NCBI GenBank assembly: GCA_030638785.1
Contig: DAOWDY010000152.1
Coordinates: forward strand, 1-14,416
Length of the DNA stretch: 14,416 nt
DNA from: Candidatus Thorarchaeota archaeon
GTDB taxonomy: Archaea; Asgardarchaeota; Thorarchaeia; Thorarchaeales; Thorarchaeaceae
Reading direction: 5' to 3'
Shown: positions 6,568 through 13,927 of the stretch, piece by piece
How positions within the stretch are numbered: the first letter of the stretch is position 1
Layout: every line of letters begins with the position of its first letter
The notes under the pieces: model-generated
Database searches by the model: none
What the model saw: only the letters and a program-made list of their open reading frames with translations
What the model was told of the DNA's origin: nothing
Program-made: the position numbers and the translations under genes

Positions 6568-7344
6568 CTAGATTGGTTCTGACTGACTCCAGAGATTGTC
6601 AAAGTATGAGCTCGCCATTGCAGCGAAGACTGGGGCACTGGAAAAAACCCCGAGAAAACCACTCTCAGAGTCGCCACCTGCAAGCATTATCAAGGTCTCT
6701 CGACGATCTACGACAAGTCCTGCGCCATACGAATCGCGGCAACGAATTTCTATCTCAGGAGGAATCATATCCTTCATCTCAGGAGGAACAGATGAGGTCA
6801 GGATGCATATCTTCCCAACCTTGTGACGCAGAACTGATTCAACAATCTCTGTCAGGTCTTCAGTTTCATCATCTTCGGCAATCAAACTTTTATCGAGACT
6901 AGGTAGATTGAGGAGAATCTCTTCGCGAGCTCCTTCAAGCATCTCGAGTGCCTTAGCGAGTATATTTGGCCGCCCATGAAGAAGCCAGACATCCCTAGTT
7001 CTTGTAGCAGGAGTTTCTCTCTCAAATCGGGGCTGTAACTCGTTCACTACAATCTTGCTGGAATTTTCAAGTTTCTCTTCCCATGCTAGTCTTACTAAGC
7101 GTACGATTTCCTGGGGCGACTTTGCTACATAGATTGTCGGTCGACCCCGCTGAATCTGAATGAATCCTTTCTCTTCTAATCTTCCTAGAACATCATAAAC
7201 CCGAGAGAATGGCACTCCTGATTTTGTGCTGATATCTGATGCTGACATCATTCCTCCATCAACCAGGGCCACATAGGCTTGAACCTCGTACTCTGTGAGA
7301 CCAAGTTCCTTCAGAGCCTTGAGTGTTCCCTCACTTAGTGACAA
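6568..7344 (-). CDS. TrmB-like transcription regulator
   Basis: A 258-residue protein with the two-part layout of the archaeal TrmB family. The N-terminal winged helix is at about 9-75: LGLTEYEVQAYVALVDGG, then recognition helix GVPFSRVYDVLGRLEEKGF (43-61), then a wing ending TIYVA (70-74). A linker helix follows (80-110), then a C-terminal sensing domain (115-255) with alternating strands (ILLNLPS, KICILTSS, GLVVDRRETLIMLAGG). TrmB proteins classically bind sugars and repress or activate transport and metabolic genes; the ligand here is unknown. The start is TTG with SD GGTGGTG 6 bases before it, and no in-frame ATG lies close enough to keep the first helix. It is 45 bases downstream of the XTP/dITP pyrophosphatase gene, so the two may share a transcript. 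Confidence 0.85.
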   Translation of the reverse strand: MSLSEGTLKALKELGLTEYEVQAYVALVDGGMMSASDISTKSGVPFSRVYDVLGRLEEKGFIQIQRGRPTIYVAKSPQEIVRLVRLAWEEKLENSSKIVVNELQPRFERETPATRTRDVWLLHGRPNILAKALEMLEGAREEILLNLPSLDKSLIAEDDETEDLTEIVESVLRHKVGKICILTSSVPPEMKDMIPPEIEIRCRDSYGAGLVVDRRETLIMLAGGDSESGFLGVFSSAPVFAAMASSYFDNLWSQSEPI

Positions 7345-7389
7345 AGTTTACACCACCCCGCTCAGTGGTAAATATTGTCTTAAGGCTTG

Positions 7390-7959
7390 TTAATACTCTG
7401 CTGTGTACCAGTCAAGAAATGCTCTGAATCCTTTGGTTCTATGAGAGATAGATACTTTCTCTGGAAAACTCAGTTGGGCATAGGTTCTTGATTCTCCGTC
7501 TGGAATAAAGATGGGATCGTATCCAAAGCCCTCTTCTCCTGCTTCCTTTTCGGCGATAGAGCCCTTCATCACTCCCTTGAATGTAGCAAGGGTCTCTCCA
7601 TCAGAAAAACCAACACCTGTCACGAATCTGGCGCTCCTATCTTGCACTCCCTGCATCAATTTCAATATTCCCTGCTTTCCAATTGTCTTCAACACGAAAG
7701 CAGCATAGGACCGTGGAAATCCATCTAAGGCATCAATATAGAGTCCCGTATCATCAAGAACAACCGGTTGTTTTGCTTCAAAGTAAGCAATCTTGGCAGC
7801 CTCTAGAGCAACTCTCTCTACTTCATTTGATCGAATCTCAAATTTCTCTAGTGACGTTGTTTCAAATAGAACCTCATATTCCTCAAAGAGCGGTTTTAGT
7901 TCTCGAAGTTTGTGCTCATTTTGCGTAACGAGGATGAGTTTAGTCTTTGATGCATCCAT
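7390..7959 (-). CDS. XTP/dITP diphosphatase (RdgB/HAM1 family)
   Basis: A 189-residue house-cleaning nucleotide pyrophosphatase of the RdgB/HAM1 family, which removes non-canonical purine triphosphates (XTP, ITP, dITP) by hydrolysis to the monophosphate and pyrophosphate. Motifs: N-terminal VTQNEHKLREL (11-21) for phosphate binding, catalytic DDTGL (69-73) followed by LDGFPRSYAAF (78-88), FGYDPIF (145-151) and SHRTKGF (172-178) for base recognition. All hallmark residues are intact and the length is typical. ATG start at 7959 with a modest SD (GGGGA, 10 bases before). A small palindrome (ATATT-CCCC-AATAT, 7966-7979) surrounds that SD and could weakly hide it in the mRNA. It lies 67 bases after the alpha/beta hydrolase gene. 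Confidence 0.93.
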   Translation of the reverse strand: MDASKTKLILVTQNEHKLRELKPLFEEYEVLFETTSLEKFEIRSNEVERVALEAAKIAYFEAKQPVVLDDTGLYIDALDGFPRSYAAFVLKTIGKQGILKLMQGVQDRSARFVTGVGFSDGETLATFKGVMKGSIAEKEAGEEGFGYDPIFIPDGESRTYAQLSFPEKVSISHRTKGFRAFLDWYTAEY

Positions 7960-8026
7960 AGTACAATATTCCCCAATATCTGGAATTCAATTGTTTCTTA
8001 GAAGAATTATCATTTCTTATCGCTAT

Positions 8027-8917
8027 CTACTGAGCAGTGTGTTGTAGAATAGCTTGAAGTATTTGTGGTACGACCTCGGTTGGAAAGCTGTGTCCCATTC
8101 CTTCGATGATTTGCAGCTTTGCCTCTGGTATGCTTTTCGCTGTGTCTTTTCCTCCTTCAACTGGAACTAATGGGTCTACATCCCCATGAATGACAAGGGT
8201 TGGAATCGTCACATTTCTTAAAGCCTCATGTCGACTCTCAGAAACAAGAATTGCTCCTAGTTGCCTTGCAAATCCCTGAGGATGATAGCATCTATCATAC
8301 GAGCGTTCTGAATAGTTACGGACATACTCCTCGTTCAGTGGAAACTTGGAGCCATGTAGGACCTTTGCAGATTCCAGAGAACCATTGACGTAGTCAATTC
8401 TATTGGATACGGGAGGTGTAAGGAGAACTGACATCGCCTCAGGTGTTGGTTGTGGCAGAGTAGGATTACCTGTTGTAGACATAATTGATGTCAGAGTACG
8501 AACTCGGTTGGGATAATGAATAGCCATAGTCTGTGCAATCATGCCCCCCATTGAAACACCCACAACATCCGCGGCTTCAATTCCGAGTACGTCTAGTAGA
8601 CCTACTGCATCACCAGCCATATCTTTCAATGTGTATGGCACATCACCTATTTTTCCCTGAATAAGTGACCTAACATCAGGAACACCTGCATCATCAAACT
8701 TTGATGATAATCCCACATCACGATTATCAAAGCGAATCACCCAGCGACCCTGTCCTGCAATCATCTTGCAGAATGCGTCGTCCCATTGAATCATCTGCGC
8801 ACCTAAACCCATCACGAGCAGCATAGGTGGGGATGAAGGGTTTCCGAACGTGTCATAGGCAATCTCGATATCGCCCACTTTGGCTGTTTTTTCTCCACTG
8901 TATGGAATCTCTTTCAT
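8027..8917 (-). CDS. Alpha/beta-fold hydrolase
   Basis: A 296-residue alpha/beta hydrolase with a complete catalytic triad: nucleophile S122 in GVSMGG (120-125), acid D248 in HGDVDPLVP (244-252, with D246 as alternative), and H275 in GMGHSFP (273-279). The oxyanion-hole region is LLVMGLGAQ (33-41), then RFDNRDVGLS (62-71). This layout is common among esterases, lipase-like enzymes and haloperoxidase-like or aclacinomycin-methylesterase-like hydrolases. The substrate cannot be assigned. No signal peptide is seen, so it is probably cytoplasmic. ATG at 8917 with a strong SD (GGAGG, 9 bases before). It stands between two gaps, with an inverted repeat in the upstream one, so it may be its own unit or follow the oxidoreductase gene. 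Confidence 0.9.
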   Translation of the reverse strand: MKEIPYSGEKTAKVGDIEIAYDTFGNPSSPPMLLVMGLGAQMIQWDDAFCKMIAGQGRWVIRFDNRDVGLSSKFDDAGVPDVRSLIQGKIGDVPYTLKDMAGDAVGLLDVLGIEAADVVGVSMGGMIAQTMAIHYPNRVRTLTSIMSTTGNPTLPQPTPEAMSVLLTPPVSNRIDYVNGSLESAKVLHGSKFPLNEEYVRNYSERSYDRCYHPQGFARQLGAILVSESRHEALRNVTIPTLVIHGDVDPLVPVEGGKDTAKSIPEAKLQIIEGMGHSFPTEVVPQILQAILQHTAQ

Positions 8918-8963
8918 TATACATTTCCTCCAACATATCCTATGTTCTTCTGGTTCTTCCTAC

Positions 8964-8999
8964 CCTATCTATCTTATCACTGTCAAGAAACCAGATAGG
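8964..8999. repeat. 7-bp inverted repeat upstream of the alpha/beta hydrolase
   Basis: CCTATCT (8964-8970) and AGATAGG (8993-8999) form an exact inverted repeat with a 22-base spacer, in the 130-base gap between the oxidoreductase stop and the hydrolase start. There is no T-run after it, so a terminator is doubtful. A regulator site is possible, as is chance. Confidence 0.3.
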
Positions 9000-9047
9000 C
9001 ACTCATTGCAAGTCCGAATATGGGTGGTTTGCGTAAAAGGAACGACT

Positions 9048-10172
9048 TTATCCCTTAATGTAGGAAAGGATTTCCTTCATTATACGAAATGAATCTCTTG
9101 TTTTTTCCAAATCGAACATACCCGTTGCGTTCCAAACTACCATATGATCAAGACCGCCCTTGCAATATTCCTCCAGCTGCTTGATGATTGCTTCAGAGTC
9201 TCCATGCATATAGAACTCCCTCAGTACCTCAATAGGGACCTGTTCCATTGCATTCAAGACGGTTTCTCGATTATATCGCATCGGGATGTAATCTCGTAAT
9301 CCATAGAATTCAGGACCAAAAGGATGTTCAAAGCCTAGTCGTTTCCATTCTGATGAAGGAAAGAGCAATGCAAAAGCCTTGGCGATAGGAGTATTCATCA
9401 AACGCTCACACTCATCTATATCATTATCCAGTATTGCCCAGTTCCATAGTGCAGCTGTAAAAGGTCCTGTCTTATCAAGTCGTTTTCTGTGATTCTGAAT
9501 TTCATTTAGTCTCTCAGCATAGTCTGCTGGAGATAGAATTGTTGGTATCCAACCATCTCCATATTGAGCAGCAATCTCTAGCATCTTTGGTCCAAGTGCT
9601 GCAATCCAGATTGGAGGTGGTGAGTCTTGTACTGAAGGTCTTAGTGACATGACAGCATCTTTGAGTTTCCAGAATTTACCATCATAGCTGAATGGCTCTT
9701 GAGTGCTCCAGACTTTCTTGATGATATCTAGAGCCTCCCTTAGTTTTCCCACTTGTCCTGAATATTTCAGACCATAGGGTTCAATATTCTCAATCTCACC
9801 TGCACCTATACCAAGAATGGCTCGACCCCCACTGATGTGATCTAGAGTCAGAAAGGTCTGGGCGAGAAGAATCGGATGGCGTCTGATAGGTTCAGTGACT
9901 GCCGAAATCAGTTTGACATTCTCTGTTACCACAGCACAAGCAGCCATGATAGAACCAATTTCAAAATATGTGTGGGGTGATTGCTGGAAATGAGCCAGCG
10001 GAGTAATATCTGGTGTCCAAATACTCTCAGGAATGAATCCTGCAAAGTGGTCTGGAAATGACATACTATCATAACCCAATCCATCTATCGTCTTTGCGTT
10101 CTTCTCTACACTATCCCACGGCGGCAGGAATGGTCCTGGCGCTCCTATCTCAAGGTCATGAATATCAGTCAT
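9048..10172 (-). CDS. LLM-class (probably F420-dependent) flavin oxidoreductase
   Basis: A 374-residue TIM-barrel protein of the bacterial luciferase-like monooxygenase class; archaeal members usually use coenzyme F420. Features: N-terminal strand LEIGAPGPF, SFPDHF (38-43), the conserved segment RRHPILLAQTFLTLDHISGG (97-116) followed by RAILGIGAGE (117-126), the helix GKLREALDIIKKVW (142-155), FSYDGKFWKL (161-170) and PPPIWIAALGPKMLEIAAQYGDGW (186-208). This resembles methylenetetrahydromethanopterin reductase-like and F420-dependent sugar or alcohol dehydrogenase-like proteins; the substrate is unknown. The start is ATG at 10172, overlapping the peptidase stop as TAATG, with SD GAGGTG inside the peptidase's last codons. 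The GTG three codons earlier is less likely. The overlap points to translational coupling with the M20 peptidase. Confidence 0.9.
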   Translation of the reverse strand: MTDIHDLEIGAPGPFLPPWDSVEKNAKTIDGLGYDSMSFPDHFAGFIPESIWTPDITPLAHFQQSPHTYFEIGSIMAACAVVTENVKLISAVTEPIRRHPILLAQTFLTLDHISGGRAILGIGAGEIENIEPYGLKYSGQVGKLREALDIIKKVWSTQEPFSYDGKFWKLKDAVMSLRPSVQDSPPPIWIAALGPKMLEIAAQYGDGWIPTILSPADYAERLNEIQNHRKRLDKTGPFTAALWNWAILDNDIDECERLMNTPIAKAFALLFPSSEWKRLGFEHPFGPEFYGLRDYIPMRYNRETVLNAMEQVPIEVLREFYMHGDSEAIIKQLEEYCKGGLDHMVVWNATGMFDLEKTRDSFRIMKEILSYIKG

Positions 10173-11353
10173 TACACACACACCTCTGCGAAATAAATCA
10201 GTGCCTTCTTGACTGTATTAAAGTCTTTGATAGAAAGCCACTCATCAATCCCGTGAAAGTTACTATCATCTGCAATTGTGCCAAGACATGCGGTTGGGAT
10301 TCCATGTTTTGTGAAATAGTAACCATCGTTTCCACCAAGATCAGCACATATTGGAAGGTCTTCACCTGTTACTTCCTTGACAGCTTCATAAAACGTCTTG
10401 ATGAACGCGTTCTCAGGATTTGAACCCCAACCAGCATGTTTTGTGATGAAGTCAAGTGATGCTTCAACACCAGTTTCTTCTTTGGCTTTCTCAAAGAAGT
10501 CTTCAAGGCTCTTTGCAACATCTTCAACTTTCTCCTCAGGAATTGTTCTAGTATCAAAAGAGATCGCTGCTGTTCCCGGAATTGTATTGGTCTTACTTCC
10601 TGCGTTGTATACAGTCATCGAGAATCTGCCCCACAATGTCCGATGTGGAGTTCCAGGAGGTGCTGGGAATTCTGATGTTACCTTTCTACGTATATCAACA
10701 AAGTCTAGCATGACTTGCATCAATGGTATTGAGAGATGAATCGCATTTGGAAATTTGTATGGATATCCTGCATGACCCTGTGTCCCTTTCACGGTCATAG
10801 TTCCTGAAATAACACCACTTGCTCCAATGCTAACATACTCTAAACCTGAATCAACAACTATTGCGAAATCACCCCTGATCTTTGGTGGACCATTCATGAG
10901 GTAGTCGATACCCCATACTCCTCCTATTTCTTCATTGGGGCTAATCAAAATCTTGAGATTGACTTTTGAAGAACCCTTGGCAATGAGGTCTTTTGCGGCA
11001 GAAACTGATGCAACAACATTTCCTTTGTTGTCAGTTACCCCGCGTCCGTATATCTTGTCCCCTTCCTCCGTCGTTTCAAAAGGAGGCCGAGTCCATTCAC
11101 TAACATCTCCTGCAGGAACAACATCATAGTGTGTACAAAGAAGCACTGTCTTTTTCGCTCCCACGTCAAGAGTTGCAACTACATTGGGCTGTAGCTTCCC
11201 ATCGTGTTTGGAGTCAAACACATCTACTTGCAATCCCGCCTCTTTGCAATGATTCTCAATTATTTCAGCGCATTCGAGGTAGTTCTTCTTCTCATCGCTA
11301 TTCGTATCAAGTTTCACAATATCCCTGAGGAATTCTTTCTCCCATTTGTCCAA
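10172..11353 (-). CDS. M20-family metallopeptidase (ArgE/DapE/CPG2-like)
   Basis: A 393-residue zinc amidohydrolase of the M20 family, whose members cleave dipeptides, N-acyl amino acids or succinyl-diaminopimelate. Zinc ligands and catalytic residues are in place: H75 and D77 in CTHYDVVPAGD, bridging D108 in GRGVTDNKG, catalytic pair E141/E142 in PNEEIGG, D168 in VVDSG, and H367 near the C-terminus in NFHGIDEW. The lid/dimerisation domain (about 180-295) carries GTQGHAGYP with H194. The start is TTG at 11353 with SD GGGAG 10 bases before; there is no nearby in-frame ATG. Its stop overlaps the oxidoreductase start (TAATG). Peptidase activity on small peptides or acylated amino acids is the likely role, but the exact substrate cannot be read from sequence. 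Confidence 0.9.
   Translation of the reverse strand: MDKWEKEFLRDIVKLDTNSDEKKNYLECAEIIENHCKEAGLQVDVFDSKHDGKLQPNVVATLDVGAKKTVLLCTHYDVVPAGDVSEWTRPPFETTEEGDKIYGRGVTDNKGNVVASVSAAKDLIAKGSSKVNLKILISPNEEIGGVWGIDYLMNGPPKIRGDFAIVVDSGLEYVSIGASGVISGTMTVKGTQGHAGYPYKFPNAIHLSIPLMQVMLDFVDIRRKVTSEFPAPPGTPHRTLWGRFSMTVYNAGSKTNTIPGTAAISFDTRTIPEEKVEDVAKSLEDFFEKAKEETGVEASLDFITKHAGWGSNPENAFIKTFYEAVKEVTGEDLPICADLGGNDGYYFTKHGIPTACLGTIADDSNFHGIDEWLSIKDFNTVKKALIYFAEVCV
10181..10186 (-). promoter_or_regulatory. SD site within the peptidase end, for the coupled oxidoreductase
   Basis: GAGGTG on the minus strand lies 8 bases before the ATG at 10172 and inside the last codons of the M20 peptidase. With the TAATG overlap it indicates coupled translation. 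Confidence 0.6.
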
Positions 11354-11406
11354 TACAAACCATCTCCCGCTTTCCAGGCTACAAACCTGAGGAGTGTTCT
11401 TACTGA

Positions 11407-11416
11407 TTAGTATATC
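11407..11416 (-). promoter_or_regulatory. TATA-like box for the peptidase-oxidoreductase unit
   Basis: GATATACTAA on the minus strand is about 58 bases before the peptidase TTG. A transcription start about 25 bases on would leave a leader of roughly 30 bases including the SD. It sits just after the glycosylase stop. Confidence 0.4.
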
Positions 11417-11422
11417 GAACGA

Positions 11423-12229
11423 TTATTTCTGGCACGTTTGACAGTAGTTGGTTTTGAACCGATTTGAAGTGACTTCAGAAACCCTGTTTCCACATAGTGG
11501 GCAGATTCCCTTGTGTTTTCCATGAACCATCAGAAAATCGCGTTTCTCTAGGGCAATCTCGTTAACAGGTCGCTTCATGAGGATGTCTTTGAATTTTGTA
11601 AGGACTTTTTTCATAGAGGTGTATAGTTTCTCTATCTCTTCTTGGGATAGGGTGGCCCGTCGTCGAAAGGGCAGAACTCCAGCAAAGAGAAGGATTTCGT
11701 CAGCATATGCATTACCAATTCCCTTGACGAACTTCTGGTTCCGAAGAACGTTTTTGATCTGCCCATTGTGACGTTTTATTCTTGTCCTGAAAATATCGAA
11801 CGTCAGATCCGGATCTAAGGCTGAAGGGCCTCTTCCTGAATAATCTGCCACATTAGAATAATTACCATCTCTAACTAGGTATACTCTTCCCATTTTCTTT
11901 CGATCACTGTACCAGAGAGACCTCTCATCTATGATTAGGGAGATTGCATCTTCCTTGATTGCCCTGCGTGGTTTTTTTGCTACTCTGATTCTCCCTGTTA
12001 GCATTGGATTGATTACAATCTCAAGGCCATCCGATAATGTTGCTATCAGGAATTTACCGTCAGCTCGAAAGGATTCAAAGGAATGGCCTGGTAGTAAACT
12101 CTCAAAGTCCGCCACCGTTGTTCCATACAGGATGATGTGGTTGTATACTTTCACGCGGTCTATCTCTAATCCTACCATGGTGTCATTTAGCTTGAATGCG
12201 ATTGTTTCAAGTTCTGGTAGTTCTGGCAA
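11423..12229 (-). CDS. Formamidopyrimidine/endonuclease VIII-type DNA glycosylase (Fpg/Nei)
   Basis: A 268-residue base-excision DNA glycosylase/AP lyase, normal length for the family. The N-terminus is PELPELE; Pro2 is the catalytic nucleophile exposed by Met removal, with E3 next to it. The conserved Lys in DGKF (K59) matches the beta-turn lysine of Fpg. The helix-two-turn-helix region is 155-180 (KNVLRNQKFVKGIGNAYADE). The zinc finger CPLC...CQTC (C243, C246, C263, C266) includes R257 for the DNA-contacting hairpin. The Fpg DPRRFG segment reads SDRKKMG (108-114), so the wedge Phe is Met. Which lesions it prefers is open. The start must be TTG (12229), because only this places Pro at position 2; SD GAGG lies 7 bases before. 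The family is mainly bacterial, so past transfer into this archaeal lineage is plausible. Confidence 0.92.
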   Translation of the reverse strand: MPELPELETIAFKLNDTMVGLEIDRVKVYNHIILYGTTVADFESLLPGHSFESFRADGKFLIATLSDGLEIVINPMLTGRIRVAKKPRRAIKEDAISLIIDERSLWYSDRKKMGRVYLVRDGNYSNVADYSGRGPSALDPDLTFDIFRTRIKRHNGQIKNVLRNQKFVKGIGNAYADEILLFAGVLPFRRRATLSQEEIEKLYTSMKKVLTKFKDILMKRPVNEIALEKRDFLMVHGKHKGICPLCGNRVSEVTSNRFKTNYCQTCQK

Positions 12230-12280
12230 AGTTGATCCTCGCCTTGGGTTCTATCATCTTCTGTGCTTTATTGGGTTATC

Positions 12281-12288
12281 ATTTATGA
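12281..12288 (-). promoter_or_regulatory. TATA-like box for the DNA glycosylase gene
   Basis: CATAAATG on the minus strand lies about 55 bases before the TTG start, which gives a predicted leader of about 30 bases. The inverted repeat at 12297-12317 is just upstream of it. Confidence 0.4.
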
Positions 12289-12296
12289 AGTAACCT

Positions 12297-12317
12297 CAAG
12301 AACCTGAAGAGTTCTTG
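12297..12317. repeat. 7-bp inverted repeat between MCM-like and glycosylase genes
   Basis: CAAGAAC (12297-12303) and GTTCTTG (12311-12317) form an exact inverted repeat around a 7-base spacer. It is 17 bases past the upstream gene's stop and immediately upstream of the glycosylase TATA-like box. It could be a regulator site or a hairpin at the transcript end. No T-run follows on the minus strand, so the operator reading is preferred. Confidence 0.45.
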
Positions 12318-12333
12318 AAAACATTTGAGTGAA

Positions 12334-13770
12334 TCAAGCTAATCGGAAATGACCTTGTCTGGGCTCATAGACGAGCCCATCATCTTTCATTTGATTGAGC
12401 GCAAGTGCGGCCTTATGACGGTCTACACTTGCCTCCTCAGCAATCTCATCTAGAGTAGGACCTGGACTGCCTTTCTTTCCAGTGTCAAGTTTCTGAAGTG
12501 CACGGACAACCTTGGTATTGTATCTGTCCAGCCTAGTTTCTTCTCCCCAGCGTTTCCCAGACTGCTCCTTGATCTCTGTAATCTCAATGAACTCCTTGAG
12601 CGCAGGTTCTAGGACTCGATTCCAAGTCCTCTTCAGCTCTTTAACGGTTATCTTCTCTTTCCAAGATGCCCTTGCAGAGGACCTTGCTAATTTGATTGCG
12701 CTCAAGGATCTACCCATGATGTCGGAATCAAGTAGATTCCCTCTGGTGATGGTGCTCTCGGCGAGTCCGAAACTGGAACGAAGGATTTCAAGCCTTTCCT
12801 GTATATGAGCCTGAGCTGAAGTGATGCTTCGTTGACTTACTTTAGGAGTTAGGAGTTGGTAAGTGATTGCAGCCTTGATGATGGGCAATCGTAGATCTGT
12901 TGGATTTCCGCTCTCAACCCAGAAGTCTTCCGTTGCCAATGCAATGGGCACATCAGGAAGTGCTGCTGTTGATTCTTCTGTCAGAGCAGCTAAGGAAACC
13001 TCCCTATATCCAGAGGGGTCTCGACGATTCAGGCAGAGTGATTTCATCTTCGACATACCGACTGAACCTGTTTCCATCCTCCAAAGTCTAGGAGTGTTTA
13101 CCCTGACCCCTCGAATTGTCTTGGATGTCTTGGGTGATTTCATCGATGGAGGAAGTATAGTTTTCATGAATCTGAAGAGCCTCTTCACTTGACTCGCTGA
13201 CGCGATAGCCTGAATACCTGCAGTAAGACCACCAATACTCTCCAAAGTGGGTGGACTTGAAACATACAATTGAGAGAATACACGTTTGCTAGCTTCAGCC
13301 ATTCCTACATTTTCAAACAACATTCTTGATAGGTTTCTAAGAGATGGTGGATTCGATATGATAGATGTGACATCATAAGGGCTTGTTTCGACTTCTTCTG
13401 CATGTACCGCTCGCACTACCTGTTGACCCTTATCAAATAAGCGTGGGACAATGACATTCTTTCCTGATACTTCTATATATGAACCATCTTCGGGAACTGA
13501 AACGCCTTCACTAAAATAGACAAACTCGCCCTCAAGCAACCACGGACTTGGAGTCAATAATACCAGGGACTTGTCCCGTGTGTATTTCACGAATCCACGG
13601 TAACGATTTCGAGTTGAGGAAACCTTCTCTCTGAACTGTCTGTGAAGATGCCTCTCCCAAGACGTAAGCTCAGAACCGAACTGTCGCTCAAAGACATCTA
13701 CAGATGCAACTGTATCATACAATCTATCCATAGAAGATCCGTACTTCTGCAGTAGTTCATCAGCATCCAT
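12334..13770 (-). CDS. Unknown protein with MCM-like C-terminal lid and winged helix, no P-loop
   Basis: A 478-residue protein I cannot name with confidence. The N-terminus (1-60) is helical and charged. Residues 60-125 look like a beta barrel (SYIEVSGKNVIV, 97-108). Residues 350-392 (GRSLSAIKLARSSARASWKEKITVKEL) resemble the sensor-2/lid helices of MCM AAA+ helicases. The C-terminus (415-478) is a winged helix ending GLVYEPRQGHFRLA, close to the end of archaeal MCM proteins. No Walker A or Walker B motif is visible between, so an ATPase is not supported. It may be an inactive MCM paralogue or an unrelated DNA-binding protein. The start at 13770 is chosen because GGTGA lies 8 bases before it; the ATG five codons upstream (13785) lacks an SD. 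It is first in the minus-strand run. Confidence 0.75.
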   Translation of the reverse strand: MDADELLQKYGSSMDRLYDTVASVDVFERQFGSELTSWERHLHRQFREKVSSTRNRYRGFVKYTRDKSLVLLTPSPWLLEGEFVYFSEGVSVPEDGSYIEVSGKNVIVPRLFDKGQQVVRAVHAEEVETSPYDVTSIISNPPSLRNLSRMLFENVGMAEASKRVFSQLYVSSPPTLESIGGLTAGIQAIASASQVKRLFRFMKTILPPSMKSPKTSKTIRGVRVNTPRLWRMETGSVGMSKMKSLCLNRRDPSGYREVSLAALTEESTAALPDVPIALATEDFWVESGNPTDLRLPIIKAAITYQLLTPKVSQRSITSAQAHIQERLEILRSSFGLAESTITRGNLLDSDIMGRSLSAIKLARSSARASWKEKITVKELKRTWNRVLEPALKEFIEITEIKEQSGKRWGEETRLDRYNTKVVRALQKLDTGKKGSPGPTLDEIAEEASVDRHKAALALNQMKDDGLVYEPRQGHFRLA

Positions 13771-13778
13771 TTTGGTGT

Positions 13779-13783
13779 TCACC
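13779..13783 (-). promoter_or_regulatory. SD site that decides the MCM-like protein start
   Basis: GGTGA lies 8 bases before the ATG at 13770 and overlaps the alternative ATG at 13785, which has no SD of its own. Confidence 0.5.
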
Positions 13784-13822
13784 ATGTGGCCGTATAGCTC
13801 TATCCTTGGTTACTTGCCTTTT

Positions 13823-13830
13823 CTAATTAT
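13823..13830 (-). promoter_or_regulatory. TATA-like box for the MCM-like gene
   Basis: ATAATTAG on the minus strand is about 55 bases before the chosen start, giving a predicted leader of about 30 bases with its SD. It directly abuts the inverted repeat at 13831-13849. Confidence 0.4.
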
Positions 13831-13849
13831 CCACCACAATTTGAGGTGG
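13831..13849. repeat. 5-bp inverted repeat in the divergent region
   Basis: CCACC (13831-13835) and GGTGG (13845-13849) are inverted around a 9-base AT-rich spacer, right next to the TATA-like box of the MCM-like gene at the BRE position. It may be an operator. Five base pairs is short enough to arise by chance. Confidence 0.3.
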
Positions 13850-13919
13850 CGCTAATTCTACATGAGATCTAGCAATCGAGCTTCCGCATACATCATTTCT
13901 TGTCATTGTTAATGAACCA

Positions 13920-13927
13920 TTTATTAA
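13920..13927 (+). promoter_or_regulatory. TATA box of the rightmost oxidoreductase gene
   Basis: TTTATTAA lies 25-32 bases before the ATG at 13952. With this spacing transcription should begin at or next to the start codon. No SD is seen, so the mRNA is probably leaderless. Confidence 0.6.

Noticed and set aside
6444..6683. An 80-codon N-terminal extension of the two-repeat regulator
   Set aside because: It overlaps the end of the TrmB-like gene, has no domain character, and GGTGA marks the inner ATG.
7369..7377. ATATTTACC as a TATA box for the TrmB-like gene
   Set aside because: It would place the transcription start at the TTG codon and so exclude the good SD site from the transcript. The two readings conflict.
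7966..7979. ATATT-CCCC-AATAT as a riboswitch-like element hiding the SD of the pyrophosphatase
   Set aside because: A 5-bp all-AT stem is too weak to support a regulatory call on its own; noted only in the gene entry.
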